This document shows, in pieces, positions 22,144 to 30,651 of a DNA stretch of 64,000 nucleotides. How positions within the stretch are numbered: position 1 is the stretch's first letter; every line of letters starts with the position of its first letter. The DNA is from Amycolatopsis thailandensis (lineage in GTDB: Bacteria > Actinomycetota > Actinomycetes > Mycobacteriales > Pseudonocardiaceae). The position numbers and the translations under genes are program-made. Location: positions 1 through 64,000 of the forward strand of contig NZ_NMQT01000115.1 in NCBI RefSeq assembly GCF_002234405.1, written 5' to 3'. The notes beneath the pieces were generated by a model. That model saw only the letters and a program-made list of their open reading frames with translations, was not told the DNA's origin and made no database searches.

Positions 22144-23589
22144 TCATCCGGTGACCGGGGTGCCCACCTCCGGCGCCCGATCGTCCGCGCGACGGCCGAA
22201 CAAGGCCGCGGTGACGAGCGCGCCCACGATGACGACACAGCTGATCACCAGGTAGACCGCGTGATAGGTGGACAGGCGATCGGCCTGCTCCCCCGATCCG
22301 GACAGTGCCGAAGCGAACGCCACGAGCGCCGCGATGCCGACGCTCGAACCGACCTGCTGGGCGGTGATGTTGAACGCGCCGGCGACGCCGTGCCGCGCAC
22401 CGGGCACTCCGGTGAGCGAAGCCGCGGTGAGCGCGGTGTAGGCCAGGCCCTGTCCGATGGCCATCACCGCGACCCCCGGCAGGATGTGGGTCAGGTAGTC
22501 GCCGTCCAACGGCGTGCGGAGCCAGAGCGCGACTCCCGCGGCGAGCAGGACGAGGCCGGCGACGAGGACCCGTCGCTGGCCGAACCGCGACAGCAGGCGG
22601 CCGGCGACGTTCGAGAACACGGCCACGAGAAGGCTCATCGGAAGTACCGCCAGCCCCGACTGCAAAGGCGTGTAGCCGAGCATGCCCTGCATGTAGAGCG
22701 GCGCGAAGAACAGGACCCCGTTGAGCGCGAAGAAGAACAGGGCGCCGGCGAGGGTCGCCGCCCGGACCGGCCGGGACCGCAGGATGCCGACCGAGAACAG
22801 CGGCTCCGGCGCCCGGCGTTCCCAGGCCACGAAACCGGCGAGCAGCAGGAGCGCGAGCAGCGCCGACACGATCGTGCCGGTGTCCGACAGGCCCACTTCG
22901 CCCGCCCTGGTCACCGCGAAGATGCCCGCCAGCAGGCCGGCGGTGACCATCGCCGCGCCGGGCAGGTCGACCGGCCGCCGGTCGCCGACGGAGCTCGGCA
23001 GGAGCGGCCGGATACCGAGCAGCACCAGCACGCTCATGACGGCGCTGAAGGCGAACACCGCGTGCCAGCCGAAGGCGCTGGTGAGCACGCCGCCGAGCAC
23101 CAGGCCGACCCCGAAGCTCGCCGCGCCCACCGCGGTGTAGATCCCCAGCGCGCGGTTGCGCAGCCGTCCCGGCGGGAAGACCTGGAACAGCAACGCCATC
23201 GCCGCCGGGACGGACAAGGCCGCGCCCATCCCCTGTGCCGCCCTGGCCGCGATCAGCACCTCCGCGGTGGGCACGACGACCGGGGCGAGCGCGCCGACGG
23301 CGAAGACCCCGATCCCGGCAGCCAGTACCAGCCGCCTGCTGAACACGTCGGCCAGCCTGCCGCCGAACAGCAGGCAGCCCGCGAACGTGATCCCGTAGCC
23401 GGTCATCGTCCACTGCAGCAGGGCGTCGTCCATCCGCAGATCCCGGCCGATGTCGGGCAGCGCCGGATTGACCACCGCCACGCTGCCGACGTCGAGCGCC
23501 ACCGCGGCCGCCAGCAGGATTAGGGTCCACCACAGTCTCGGGGTGAAACCCGCGCCCAGTTCCTCGACGCGCGGCACTTGCTTGGTCAC
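22144..23589 (-). CDS. MFS drug-efflux transporter (EmrB/QacA-type)
   Basis: 481 aa with about 14 hydrophobic helices, the DHA2 pattern. The early segment DDALLQWTMTGYGITFAGCL followed by LLFGGRLADVFSRRLVLAAG is motif A of the family, and GVGLVLGGVLTSAFGWHAVF is the antiporter motif C. Predicted proton-driven export of the cluster product through the cytoplasmic membrane, likely the self-resistance determinant for a reactive diazo or aminophenol compound. GTG 23589 has gaggagcg upstream and was preferred over an earlier in-frame start. It is divergent from the flavin reductase/hydroxylase operon. Confidence 0.9.
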   Translation of the reverse strand: MTKQVPRVEELGAGFTPRLWWTLILLAAAVALDVGSVAVVNPALPDIGRDLRMDDALLQWTMTGYGITFAGCLLFGGRLADVFSRRLVLAAGIGVFAVGALAPVVVPTAEVLIAARAAQGMGAALSVPAAMALLFQVFPPGRLRNRALGIYTAVGAASFGVGLVLGGVLTSAFGWHAVFAFSAVMSVLVLLGIRPLLPSSVGDRRPVDLPGAAMVTAGLLAGIFAVTRAGEVGLSDTGTIVSALLALLLLAGFVAWERRAPEPLFSVGILRSRPVRAATLAGALFFFALNGVLFFAPLYMQGMLGYTPLQSGLAVLPMSLLVAVFSNVAGRLLSRFGQRRVLVAGLVLLAAGVALWLRTPLDGDYLTHILPGVAVMAIGQGLAYTALTAASLTGVPGARHGVAGAFNITAQQVGSSVGIAALVAFASALSGSGEQADRLSTYHAVYLVISCVVIVGALVTAALFGRRADDRAPEVGTPVTG

Positions 23590-23623
23590 CAGAACGCTCC
23601 TCGGGTCGTGACTCCGCGACAAA

Positions 23624-23647
23624 CCGGATCGTCGCTTTCCGATCCGG
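23624..23647. promoter_or_regulatory. Inverted repeat upstream of the exporter gene
   Basis: ccggatcg (23624-23631) and cgatccgg (23640-23647) form an 8-bp inverted repeat with an 8-bp spacer. It lies 35-58 bp upstream of the exporter start, within its likely promoter. It may be an operator or an attenuator stem; no cognate regulator can be assigned. Confidence 0.35.
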
Positions 23648-23830
23648 GGATTCAGCCAGCCTCGCAGGCCACGCGTCCGGCAGATAGTGCTCTGTCATTC
23701 CTAGTAATCCGAGGGCTAGCCAAGCGGATACCAGGAATCACGGAGATCGCTATAGCGGACCTTGCTCGATTTTTCATCGGACCTCGTGAGCATGGGAGGC
23801 GTACCGATTCGGTCCAGGAGGGAGACACCG

Positions 23831-23887
23831 GTGTCCGGCCAAGAACCCCACCCGCCCTTTCCCCGACGAACCGGAAGTGGGCGGTGA
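23831..23887 (+). CDS. Putative 18-codon leader peptide coupled to the flavin reductase
   Basis: GTG at 23831 opens an 18-residue frame (VSGQEPHPPFPRRTGSGR) that ends in TGA at 23885-23887, interlocked with the GTG start of the reductase (GTGA). It has the best ribosome binding site in the area (aggagggag, 23816-23824, about 6 nt before the GTG), whereas the reductase has none of its own. It could be a translational coupler, or the original N-terminus of the reductase displaced by a frameshift. Confidence 0.4.
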   Translation: MSGQEPHPPFPRRTGSGR

Positions 23888-24402
23888 AACAGGCGATCCG
23901 CGGGCTCAGGGACTGCCTCGCCCAGTTCGCCACCGGCGTCACCGTGGTCACCGTTCGCCATGAAGGCGCCGTGCACGGCGCGACGGTGAACGCGTTCGCG
24001 TCCATTTCGCTCGACCCGCCGCTCGTGATGGTTTCGCTGGACCGCCGCAGCAGATTGTGCGCGCGACTGGCGGGAGCCGCTTTCGAAATCAACATCCTTT
24101 CCACGTGGCAGCAAGGAATCGCCCGGCATTTCGCGGGCGCGGGCACGGATCCGGCACCGGAGATCCGCTGGGATGTGTTCCCGCATTCCGTCCGGCTCGC
24201 CGGCTGCGCCGCGTATCTGAGCTGTGCGCCGTGGGCCTCCTACGACGGTGGCGACCACGTGATCTACCTCGGCCAAGTGCGGAACTTCGAGATCCGGGGC
24301 GGTCCCCCGCTCGTCTTCCACCGCGGCGGCTTCCACGAACTGCGCCGAACCGCCACCGAAGCGCTCGCCCCTACCACCGACGGGACAGGAATCCTTCGAT
24401 GA
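23884..24402 (+). CDS. Flavin reductase of a two-component monooxygenase (HpaC/RutF-like)
   Basis: 172 aa, the normal size. FATGVTVVTVRHEGAVHGAT followed by VNAFASISLDPPLVMVSLDR is the FMN-binding signature of the flavin reductase-like domain, and GGDHVIYLGQVRNFEI closes the barrel. It reduces FAD or FMN with NAD(P)H and passes it to the HpaB-type hydroxylase whose ATG overlaps its stop (ATGA). The GTG at 23884 leaves only about 11 residues before the conserved domain, as expected. Its translation probably depends on the small upstream frame. Confidence 0.87.
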   Translation: MKQAIRGLRDCLAQFATGVTVVTVRHEGAVHGATVNAFASISLDPPLVMVSLDRRSRLCARLAGAAFEINILSTWQQGIARHFAGAGTDPAPEIRWDVFPHSVRLAGCAAYLSCAPWASYDGGDHVIYLGQVRNFEIRGGPPLVFHRGGFHELRRTATEALAPTTDGTGILR

Positions 24403-25985
24403 CACTCCAGCAGGAAACCACCGGTCCGGCGAACGGCCGTCCGACGGCTTCCCGGCCGATGAACGGGCAGGAATATCTGGAAAGCCTGCGCGACGACCGG
24501 GAAATCTACCTCTACGGCGACCGCGTCGCCGACGTCACGAAGCATCCGGCGTTCCGCAATTCCGCCCTGATGACCGCGCGGCTTTACGACGCGTTGCACG
24601 ACCCGGCCAAACACGACGTGCTGACGACCGCGACCGACACCGGGAGCGGCGGTTACACGCACAGCTTCTTCCGTACCCCGCGCACCCCGCAGGACCTCCT
24701 CGACGATCGCGAGGCCATCGCCGAATGGGCGAGGCTCACCTACGGCTGGATGGGCCGGAGCCCGGACTACAAGGCGAGTTTCCTCGGGACACTCGGCGCC
24801 AACGCGGACTTCTACTCGCCGTTCCAGGACAACGCGCGCCGCTGGTACCGCGAGTCCCAGGAGAAGGTGCTGTTCTGGGACCACGCGATCGTGCATCCGC
24901 CGGTCGACCGGCACCTGCCGTCCGAGTCGGTGAAGGACGTCTTCGTCCACGTGGAGAAGGAAACCGACAGCGGCCTGATCGTCAGCGGCGCGAAGGTCGT
25001 CGCCACCGGCTCCGCGATCACCAACCTGAACTTCATCTCGCACTACGGCATGCCCATCAAGGAACGCGAGTTCGCGCTGATCGCGACCCTGCCGATGACC
25101 GCGCCGGGGCTCAAGCTCATCTGCCGTCCGTCCTACGCGGCCACCGCCGCGGTGATGGGCAGTCCTTACGACCATCCCCTCTCCAGCCGGTTCGACGAGA
25201 ACGACACGATCTTCGTGATGGACAAGGTGCTCATTCCTTGGGAGAACGTGTTCATCTACGGCGATTCCGACAAGGTGAACGAATTCGTCTCCGAGTCCGG
25301 TTCGCTGGAGCGGCTGACCTTCCAGAGCTGTATCCGGCTGGCGGTGAAGATCGACTTCATCGCGGGTCTCCTGCTCAAGGCGATCGAGATGACCGGGACC
25401 AAGGACTTCCGCGGCGTGCAGGCGCGGGCGGGCGAGGTGCTCGCCTGGCGCAACCTGTTCTGGGCGCTCAGCGAGGCGATGGCCAGGAATCCGCGGGAGT
25501 GGCGGGACGGTTCGCTTCTGCCGCGGAAGGACTACGGCCTCGCGTACCGCTGGTTCATGACGCTCGGCTACCCGCGGATCAAGGAGATCATCGAGCAGGA
25601 CGTCGCCAGCGGCCTCATCTACGTCAGCTCGAGCGCGGACGACTTCAAGAACCCCGCGATCCGGCCCTATCTCGACAAGTACGTCCGCGGCTCGAACGGG
25701 CACGACGCGGTGAGCCGGGTGAAGCTGATGAAGCTGCTGTGGGACGCGATCGGCACCGAGTTCGGCAGCAGGCACGAACTGTACGAGCGCAACTCCTCCG
25801 GGAACCACGAATCGATCCGCACCGAGATCCTCGCGGCGCAGACCGAAAGCGGCCAGGTCGACGGGTACAAGGGGTTCGCCGAGCAGTGCCTGCGCGAGTA
25901 CGACCTCGACGGCTGGACGGTGCCGGACCTCGACTCCTTCGACGAGCTGAAACACGTCATGCGCGGCCTCGGCCGCAGGTCTTGA
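24399..25985 (+). CDS. 4-hydroxyphenylacetate 3-hydroxylase (HpaB)-family FADH2-dependent monooxygenase
   Basis: 528 aa, matching the HpaB family (about 480-520). Characteristic blocks: NGQEYLESLRDDREIYLYGD, YTHSFFRTPRTPQDL, the FAD-contacting VVATGSAITNLNFISHYG and VLIPWENVFIYGD, and MTGTKDFRGVQARAGEVLAW. It uses reduced flavin from the coupled reductase to hydroxylate a phenol ortho to its hydroxyl group, or possibly to oxidise an arylamine nitrogen; its target here is presumably 3,4-AHBA or a derivative. Together with the PHBH-type hydroxylase at 31455 the cluster has two ring-oxidising systems, more than I would expect for a simple cremeomycin pathway. 13 bp separate it from the ANL gene. 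Confidence 0.87.
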   Translation: MTLQQETTGPANGRPTASRPMNGQEYLESLRDDREIYLYGDRVADVTKHPAFRNSALMTARLYDALHDPAKHDVLTTATDTGSGGYTHSFFRTPRTPQDLLDDREAIAEWARLTYGWMGRSPDYKASFLGTLGANADFYSPFQDNARRWYRESQEKVLFWDHAIVHPPVDRHLPSESVKDVFVHVEKETDSGLIVSGAKVVATGSAITNLNFISHYGMPIKEREFALIATLPMTAPGLKLICRPSYAATAAVMGSPYDHPLSSRFDENDTIFVMDKVLIPWENVFIYGDSDKVNEFVSESGSLERLTFQSCIRLAVKIDFIAGLLLKAIEMTGTKDFRGVQARAGEVLAWRNLFWALSEAMARNPREWRDGSLLPRKDYGLAYRWFMTLGYPRIKEIIEQDVASGLIYVSSSADDFKNPAIRPYLDKYVRGSNGHDAVSRVKLMKLLWDAIGTEFGSRHELYERNSSGNHESIRTEILAAQTESGQVDGYKGFAEQCLREYDLDGWTVPDLDSFDELKHVMRGLGRRS

Positions 25986-25998
25986 GCCGGAGGGCATC

Positions 25999-27636
25999 GT
26001 GTATCTGCTGGGCACGCACCGGTCCGTCGCCGACCGGCTGAAACTGTCGACAAGGCGTGAGCTGGGCGCGGGGAATTTCTTCTGGCACGTCTGCGAAATC
26101 GCCCGCGACCTCGACCGGCCGCTGCTGTTCCGGCACGAGGACGGTGTGGTGGTGGGACATTCCCTCGCCGAACTGCGCGACAAGGTGCTGCGCCGCGCGC
26201 ACTGGTACGCGGCGGAGGGCGTGGAACCGGGCACGCGGGTCGGTGTCCACCTGCGTGACGGGCTGGCCGGTTTCCTGCACCACATCGCGATCACCGCGCT
26301 CGGCGGGGTCACCACGCTGACCAATCCGCGGATGCCGCCGGACACGGCGGCGCATTACTTCGACCGCACGGACACCGCTTTGGTGGTCACCGACACCGAG
26401 GTGCCCGCCGTGTCCGGAAGACGGTACGTGGACGAGAAGACGGTCGACGTACCGTGGGACGGCCCGTCTCCCCCGCTGCCGGATCCCCACCGGCACCGGG
26501 ACGACGACCTGGTGCTGATCTCCCACTCGTCCGGCACCACCGGTGTGCCGAAGCCGACGGCCTTCGCGCACCGCACTTTCTCCGTCGGCAAACGGGAACG
26601 GCTCTGGAAGTTCCCTTCCCGGCGAACCGACCGGATGCTCACCGCGCTGCCGCACAGTCATTCCTCCGGGATCAGCTATCTGAGCCTCGCCCTGATGCTC
26701 GGAACGCCGACCATGCTGGCCGACGGGACGTCGGGCGAAGCGGTCGCCGAGGCGATGAACGCCTTCCGGCCCACGCTCGTGCTCGGTTTCCCCGGCACCC
26801 TCGCGGAACTGCCGATCTCTTCGCTGACGGCGGAAGCGGCGGACACCGTCCACACCTGGATGGGTATGGGCGACGCGTCCCACGAACGGCACATCCGGCC
26901 GCTGGTGGCGCTCGGCCACACCACGGCCAACGGGACCCGGTCCGCCGGATCGACCTATGTGGACGGTCTCGGTTCGTCCGAAATGGGCATGGTGCTGTTC
27001 AAGCACGTCTACACCGCCGACTCCGCCACCTACGCGCGGGCGATCGGCAAACCGGTGCGGGTGGTCCGCGAGGCCGCCGCCCTCGACGACGCGGGCCGGG
27101 TCCTGCCGCCGGGCGAGGCCGGGCTGCTGGGGGTGCGCACGCCGAGCGTCACCCCGGGCTATGTGAACGACGAGACACTGAACCATCTGGCCCGCAGCGG
27201 CGACTTCTTCCTCACCGGCGACGTCGTGCGCCAGGACGAGAACGGGACCTGGTACCACCTCGACCGGACGCCGGACGTCATCGAGACCACCGGCGGCGCG
27301 GTGTACAGCCTGCCGTTGGAGGAGGTCGTGCTCAACGAGACGAAGGCCCTGGACGCCGCCGTGATCGCGGTGGCCGATCCCGCCGCCGCCGGCCGGTCCC
27401 TGCCCGCGGCGGTGGTGCTGTTCGGACACGGCGATCCGCCCGACGCCGAGGAGATCCGCGCCTCGTGCAACCTCGCGCTCGCGCGGGCGGGGCTCGCGAC
27501 CTTGGCCGCCGTGGTCGTCGCCGGCTCGCGGAGCGAACTGCCGGTGGGTGTCACCGGGAAAGTCCTCAAACGCGAACTCCGGGAAAGGCACCGGGACCTC
27601 CTCACCGGTGCCGGGCAGAAGGGATGGCACGGATGA
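25999..27636 (+). CDS. Full-length ANL adenylate-forming enzyme, candidate CreM-type diazotase
   Basis: 545 aa. All ANL motifs are present: the P-loop ISHSSGTTGVPKP (175-186), GLGSSEMGMVLF in the A5 position, FLTGDVVRQDENGTWYHLD (A7), DRTPDVIETTGG (A8) and a C-terminal catalytic-lysine region GVTGKVLKREL (Lys521/524). CreM and AvaA7, ANL enzymes from related pathways, use ATP and nitrite to diazotise an ortho-aminophenol. This gene lies in the same operon as the nitrite-producing pair and an O-methyltransferase, as expected for such an enzyme. A carboxylate-CoA ligase role cannot be excluded. The GTG start has ggaggg upstream, and its stop overlaps the methyltransferase ATG. Confidence 0.7.
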   Translation: MYLLGTHRSVADRLKLSTRRELGAGNFFWHVCEIARDLDRPLLFRHEDGVVVGHSLAELRDKVLRRAHWYAAEGVEPGTRVGVHLRDGLAGFLHHIAITALGGVTTLTNPRMPPDTAAHYFDRTDTALVVTDTEVPAVSGRRYVDEKTVDVPWDGPSPPLPDPHRHRDDDLVLISHSSGTTGVPKPTAFAHRTFSVGKRERLWKFPSRRTDRMLTALPHSHSSGISYLSLALMLGTPTMLADGTSGEAVAEAMNAFRPTLVLGFPGTLAELPISSLTAEAADTVHTWMGMGDASHERHIRPLVALGHTTANGTRSAGSTYVDGLGSSEMGMVLFKHVYTADSATYARAIGKPVRVVREAAALDDAGRVLPPGEAGLLGVRTPSVTPGYVNDETLNHLARSGDFFLTGDVVRQDENGTWYHLDRTPDVIETTGGAVYSLPLEEVVLNETKALDAAVIAVADPAAAGRSLPAAVVLFGHGDPPDAEEIRASCNLALARAGLATLAAVVVAGSRSELPVGVTGKVLKRELRERHRDLLTGAGQKGWHG

Positions 27637-28670
27637 CCGCGAACGGGACCGACGAGACGGCCGCGCGCGCCGTGGTCGACATCGTCACCGGGACCTGGCG
27701 TTCCCAGGCGCTCTACGCGGCGGTGGCGCTCGGCCTGCCCGACCATCTCGCCGAAGGACACGTCACCAGCGCTTCCCTCGCCGCCCGCGCGCAGGCCGAC
27801 CCCGACGGCGTCCTCAGGCTGATGCGGCTGCTGGTCGCGATCGGCGTGTTCGACGGCGACGACCGGACCGGCTATCGCCTCACGCCGATCTCCCAGCTGC
27901 TGCGCACGGGCACCGCGACCTCGATGCGCGAGATGTGCCGTCTCTACGGCGAGGAGTTCCACCAGGCCTGGGGTTCGGTCGTCACCGCCGTGCGGACGGG
28001 GCGTTCCGGTTTCGAGCACGCGTTCGACCGCACCCTCCACGAGTACCTGGCGGAGGTGCCGGGGGCCGGGCAGCGGTTCCTCGACGCCATGAACGCCGGG
28101 AGCGCCTTCTTCGCCGACGTCCCCGCCGCGTTCGACTTCACTCGGGGGAAGACGATCGCTGACCTCGGCGGCGGCAGCGGGAATCTGATGTCCACCGTGC
28201 TGGAGGCCCATCCCCATCTGCACGGGGTGCTCGTGGACAAGGAACACATGCTGCCGGTGGCCAGGAACCAGCTCGTCGCCCGCGGCTGCGCCGACCGCTG
28301 CGAAGTGGTGGCGGGCGACATCTTCGAAGCCGTGCCCAAGGACGTCGATTTCTACCTGCTGTCCCGGATCCTGCAGGACTGGGACGACAGCGAGTGCATC
28401 ACGCTGCTCACGCATTGCCGCCGCGCCATGGCGGACGAGTCCGCGCGCGTGCTGATCCTGGAGCGGGTCATCCCCGATTCCGGGACCGAGGTGCTGCCGC
28501 TGCTGTGGGATCTGCACCTGCTGATGATGGCGGGTGGCCGCGAGCGGACCCTGGCGAGCTACGAGTCCATTCTGGACGGTGCGGGGCTGCGGCTGGAGTC
28601 CGTCCATCCGCTGGCGCTGGAGACCACGCTGCTGGTCGCGGCGCCGGCGCGGCCCGACCGGTCGCGGTGA
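27633..28670 (+). CDS. SAM-dependent O-methyltransferase
   Basis: 345 aa. Residues 1-90 form the helical dimerisation/winged-helix domain (WRSQALYAAVALGLPDHLAE, GVLRLMRLLVAIGVFD). The catalytic Rossmann domain follows, with IADLGGGSGNLMSTVLEAHP, GVLVDKEHML, CEVVAGDIFEAVP and LLSRILQDWDDSE. This is the plant-type OMT fold used on phenols and quinones in natural product pathways. In the cremeomycin pathway CreN methylates a ring hydroxyl of the amino-dihydroxybenzoate; this gene is the natural counterpart. The ATG at 27633 overlaps the ANL stop; an alternative ATG at 27624 adds three residues. Confidence 0.85.
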   Translation: MTANGTDETAARAVVDIVTGTWRSQALYAAVALGLPDHLAEGHVTSASLAARAQADPDGVLRLMRLLVAIGVFDGDDRTGYRLTPISQLLRTGTATSMREMCRLYGEEFHQAWGSVVTAVRTGRSGFEHAFDRTLHEYLAEVPGAGQRFLDAMNAGSAFFADVPAAFDFTRGKTIADLGGGSGNLMSTVLEAHPHLHGVLVDKEHMLPVARNQLVARGCADRCEVVAGDIFEAVPKDVDFYLLSRILQDWDDSECITLLTHCRRAMADESARVLILERVIPDSGTEVLPLLWDLHLLMMAGGRERTLASYESILDGAGLRLESVHPLALETTLLVAAPARPDRSR

Positions 28671-28677
28671 CGGCGTC

Positions 28678-30651
28678 GTGGAGATCTGCATCATCGGCCT
28701 CGGACCCCGCGGGCTTTCGGTACTGGAACGGTTGTGCGCGAACGCTTCCGTCCTGGTTCCCGACGGCCGCGAGCTCGTGGTGACCGTCCTCGACTCACAT
28801 GTGCACGACGGCGGCCTGGTGTGGCATCGGCGCCAGGACCCGCAACTGCTGATGAACACCGTGGCCGCGCAGATCACCATGTTCCTCGACGACACCGTGG
28901 AGGCGGCCGGCCCGGTCCGCGAAGGGCCCAGCCTCCACGAATGGGCGAGGTCGCTCGCGGAGGCGCCCTCGTCCGACGAGATCCCGGACGCGGTCCGCGC
29001 GGAGGCCGCGACGCTGGGGCCGGATTCCTATCCGTCGCGGGCTTTCTACGGGTCGTACCTGCACTGGACGCTGCGGCGGGTCATCAGGACCGCCCCCGCC
29101 GCCGTGCGGATCGTGCTGTGCGCGGAGAAGGCCGTCGATCTGCGGGACGCCGAAGACGGTTCGCAGCGAGTCTGGCTGTCCGGCGGCACCGTGCTCGACC
29201 GCCAGGACGTCGTGGTGCTCACCCAAGGCCATCTGGACACGCTCCCGGACCGCGAAGAGGCGGCCATGACGCGGTTCGCCCGGAAACACGGTCTGCGCTA
29301 TCTCGCTCCGCGCAACCCGGCGGGCGCCGAACTCGACGGGATCGGGCCGGGCGAACCGACCGTCCTCAGAGGAATGGGGCTGGCTTTCTTCGACTACCTG
29401 GCACTGCTGACCGAGGGCCGGGGCGGCCGGTTCCTCCGCACCGGCGACGGTCTGGTCTACCGGCCGTCCGGCCGCGAGCCCCGGCTGATCACCGGATCCC
29501 GGCGTGGCGTTCCCTACCACTCGCGCGGCGAGAACCAGAAGGGTGCTTTCGGCAGGCACGAGCCGTTGTTCCTCACCACGGAGGTGATCGAGCGGCTGAG
29601 CGGACGCCCGGAGCCCGCCGACTTCCGCGCCGACGTGTGGCCGCTGATCGACCGCGAGGTCCGCGCGGTGTTCTACGCGGCGCTGGTGCGTGATCGCGAA
29701 TCACCGGCGAGAGCCCGGGAATTCACGCGGGCCTTCGTCGAGGCCGCGGGTGATGGGGCGCCGGTCCCGTTGGATCCACTGGCGCCGGCATCGTCACCGG
29801 AGGAAGAACGGGTGCTCGCCGAGTTCGGTGTCGAGACGCGGTGGGATTGGCGCCGCGTGGCGCGGCCGATCCCGGCGGACGCCCTCACCGGCACCGGCCC
29901 GTTCCGCGGCTGGCTTCGGTCCTATTTGGACGAAGACATCTCCGAAGGGCGGCGGGGCAACGTGCTCAGCCCGCTCAAGGCCGCGCTCGACGTGCTCCGG
30001 GACCTGCGCAACGAGATCCGGCTCGTGGTCGATCACGGCGGTCTCTCCGGCGACTCCTACCGCGACGATCTCCAGGGCTGGTACACGCCGCTGAACGCGT
30101 TCCTCTCGATCGGCCCGCCCGTGCGGCGCGTCGAGGAGATGGCGGCGCTGATCGACAGCGGCGTGCTGAGCGTCCTCGGCCCGGGTTTGCGCGTCCAGGC
30201 CTCGCCGGACGCCCGCCGGTTCATCGCGCGCTCCGCGCGGCTGCCCGACGTCACCGAAGCCGCCACCACCCTGATCGAGGCGCGGCTGCCCGACGCCGAC
30301 CTCCGCCGGACCCAGGACCTGCTGCTGCGGAACCTGCTGGCACGAGGCGAATGCCGCCTTCACCGGATCCCGATCTCCCAGGGCGGTTCGTATCCGACCG
30401 GTGGCCTCGCCGTCACCCGCCGCCCGTATCGCCTGGTGGACCTCGGCGGCAGGCCGCACCCCCGCCGGTTCGCCTTCGGCGTGCCCACCGAGACCGTGCA
30501 CTGGGTGACCGCGGCGGGAATCCGCCCTGGCGTCAACTCGGTCATCTTGACCGACGCGGACGCCGTCGCCAGGGCCGCGCTCGAAATCACGCTGTCGGAC
30601 TCCGCACCATCCCAACCGAAGGAATCAGGAGAATCATGGATCTACAGCTGA
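28678..30651 (+). CDS. creE-like: CreE/FzmM-like aspartate N-monooxygenase (nitrosuccinate-forming)
   Basis: 657 aa. An N-terminal FAD-binding motif GLGPRGLSVLERL (7-19) and the family segment GGLVWHRRQDPQLLMNTVAA identify the large FAD/NAD(P)-binding proteins that include CreE and FzmM. CreE oxidises L-aspartate stepwise on nitrogen to nitrosuccinate with NADPH and O2. Other conserved stretches are TVLRGMGLAFFDYLALLTEG, RGVPYHSRGENQKG, and a C-terminal VGYGTD-like site reading FAFGVPTETVHWVTAAGIRP. The CreD-like lyase at 33110 would release nitrous acid from its product. GTG start 7 bp after the methyltransferase stop; the 3' end overlaps the SDR gene by 16 bp. Confidence 0.85.
   Translation: MEICIIGLGPRGLSVLERLCANASVLVPDGRELVVTVLDSHVHDGGLVWHRRQDPQLLMNTVAAQITMFLDDTVEAAGPVREGPSLHEWARSLAEAPSSDEIPDAVRAEAATLGPDSYPSRAFYGSYLHWTLRRVIRTAPAAVRIVLCAEKAVDLRDAEDGSQRVWLSGGTVLDRQDVVVLTQGHLDTLPDREEAAMTRFARKHGLRYLAPRNPAGAELDGIGPGEPTVLRGMGLAFFDYLALLTEGRGGRFLRTGDGLVYRPSGREPRLITGSRRGVPYHSRGENQKGAFGRHEPLFLTTEVIERLSGRPEPADFRADVWPLIDREVRAVFYAALVRDRESPARAREFTRAFVEAAGDGAPVPLDPLAPASSPEEERVLAEFGVETRWDWRRVARPIPADALTGTGPFRGWLRSYLDEDISEGRRGNVLSPLKAALDVLRDLRNEIRLVVDHGGLSGDSYRDDLQGWYTPLNAFLSIGPPVRRVEEMAALIDSGVLSVLGPGLRVQASPDARRFIARSARLPDVTEAATTLIEARLPDADLRRTQDLLLRNLLARGECRLHRIPISQGGSYPTGGLAVTRRPYRLVDLGGRPHPRRFAFGVPTETVHWVTAAGIRPGVNSVILTDADAVARAALEITLSDSAPSQPKESGESWIYS

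Noticed and set aside
23578..23883. N-terminal extension of the flavin reductase in its own frame
   Set aside because: No usable start codon with a ribosome site occurs in that frame near the domain, and the GTG at 23884 gives the normal family length.
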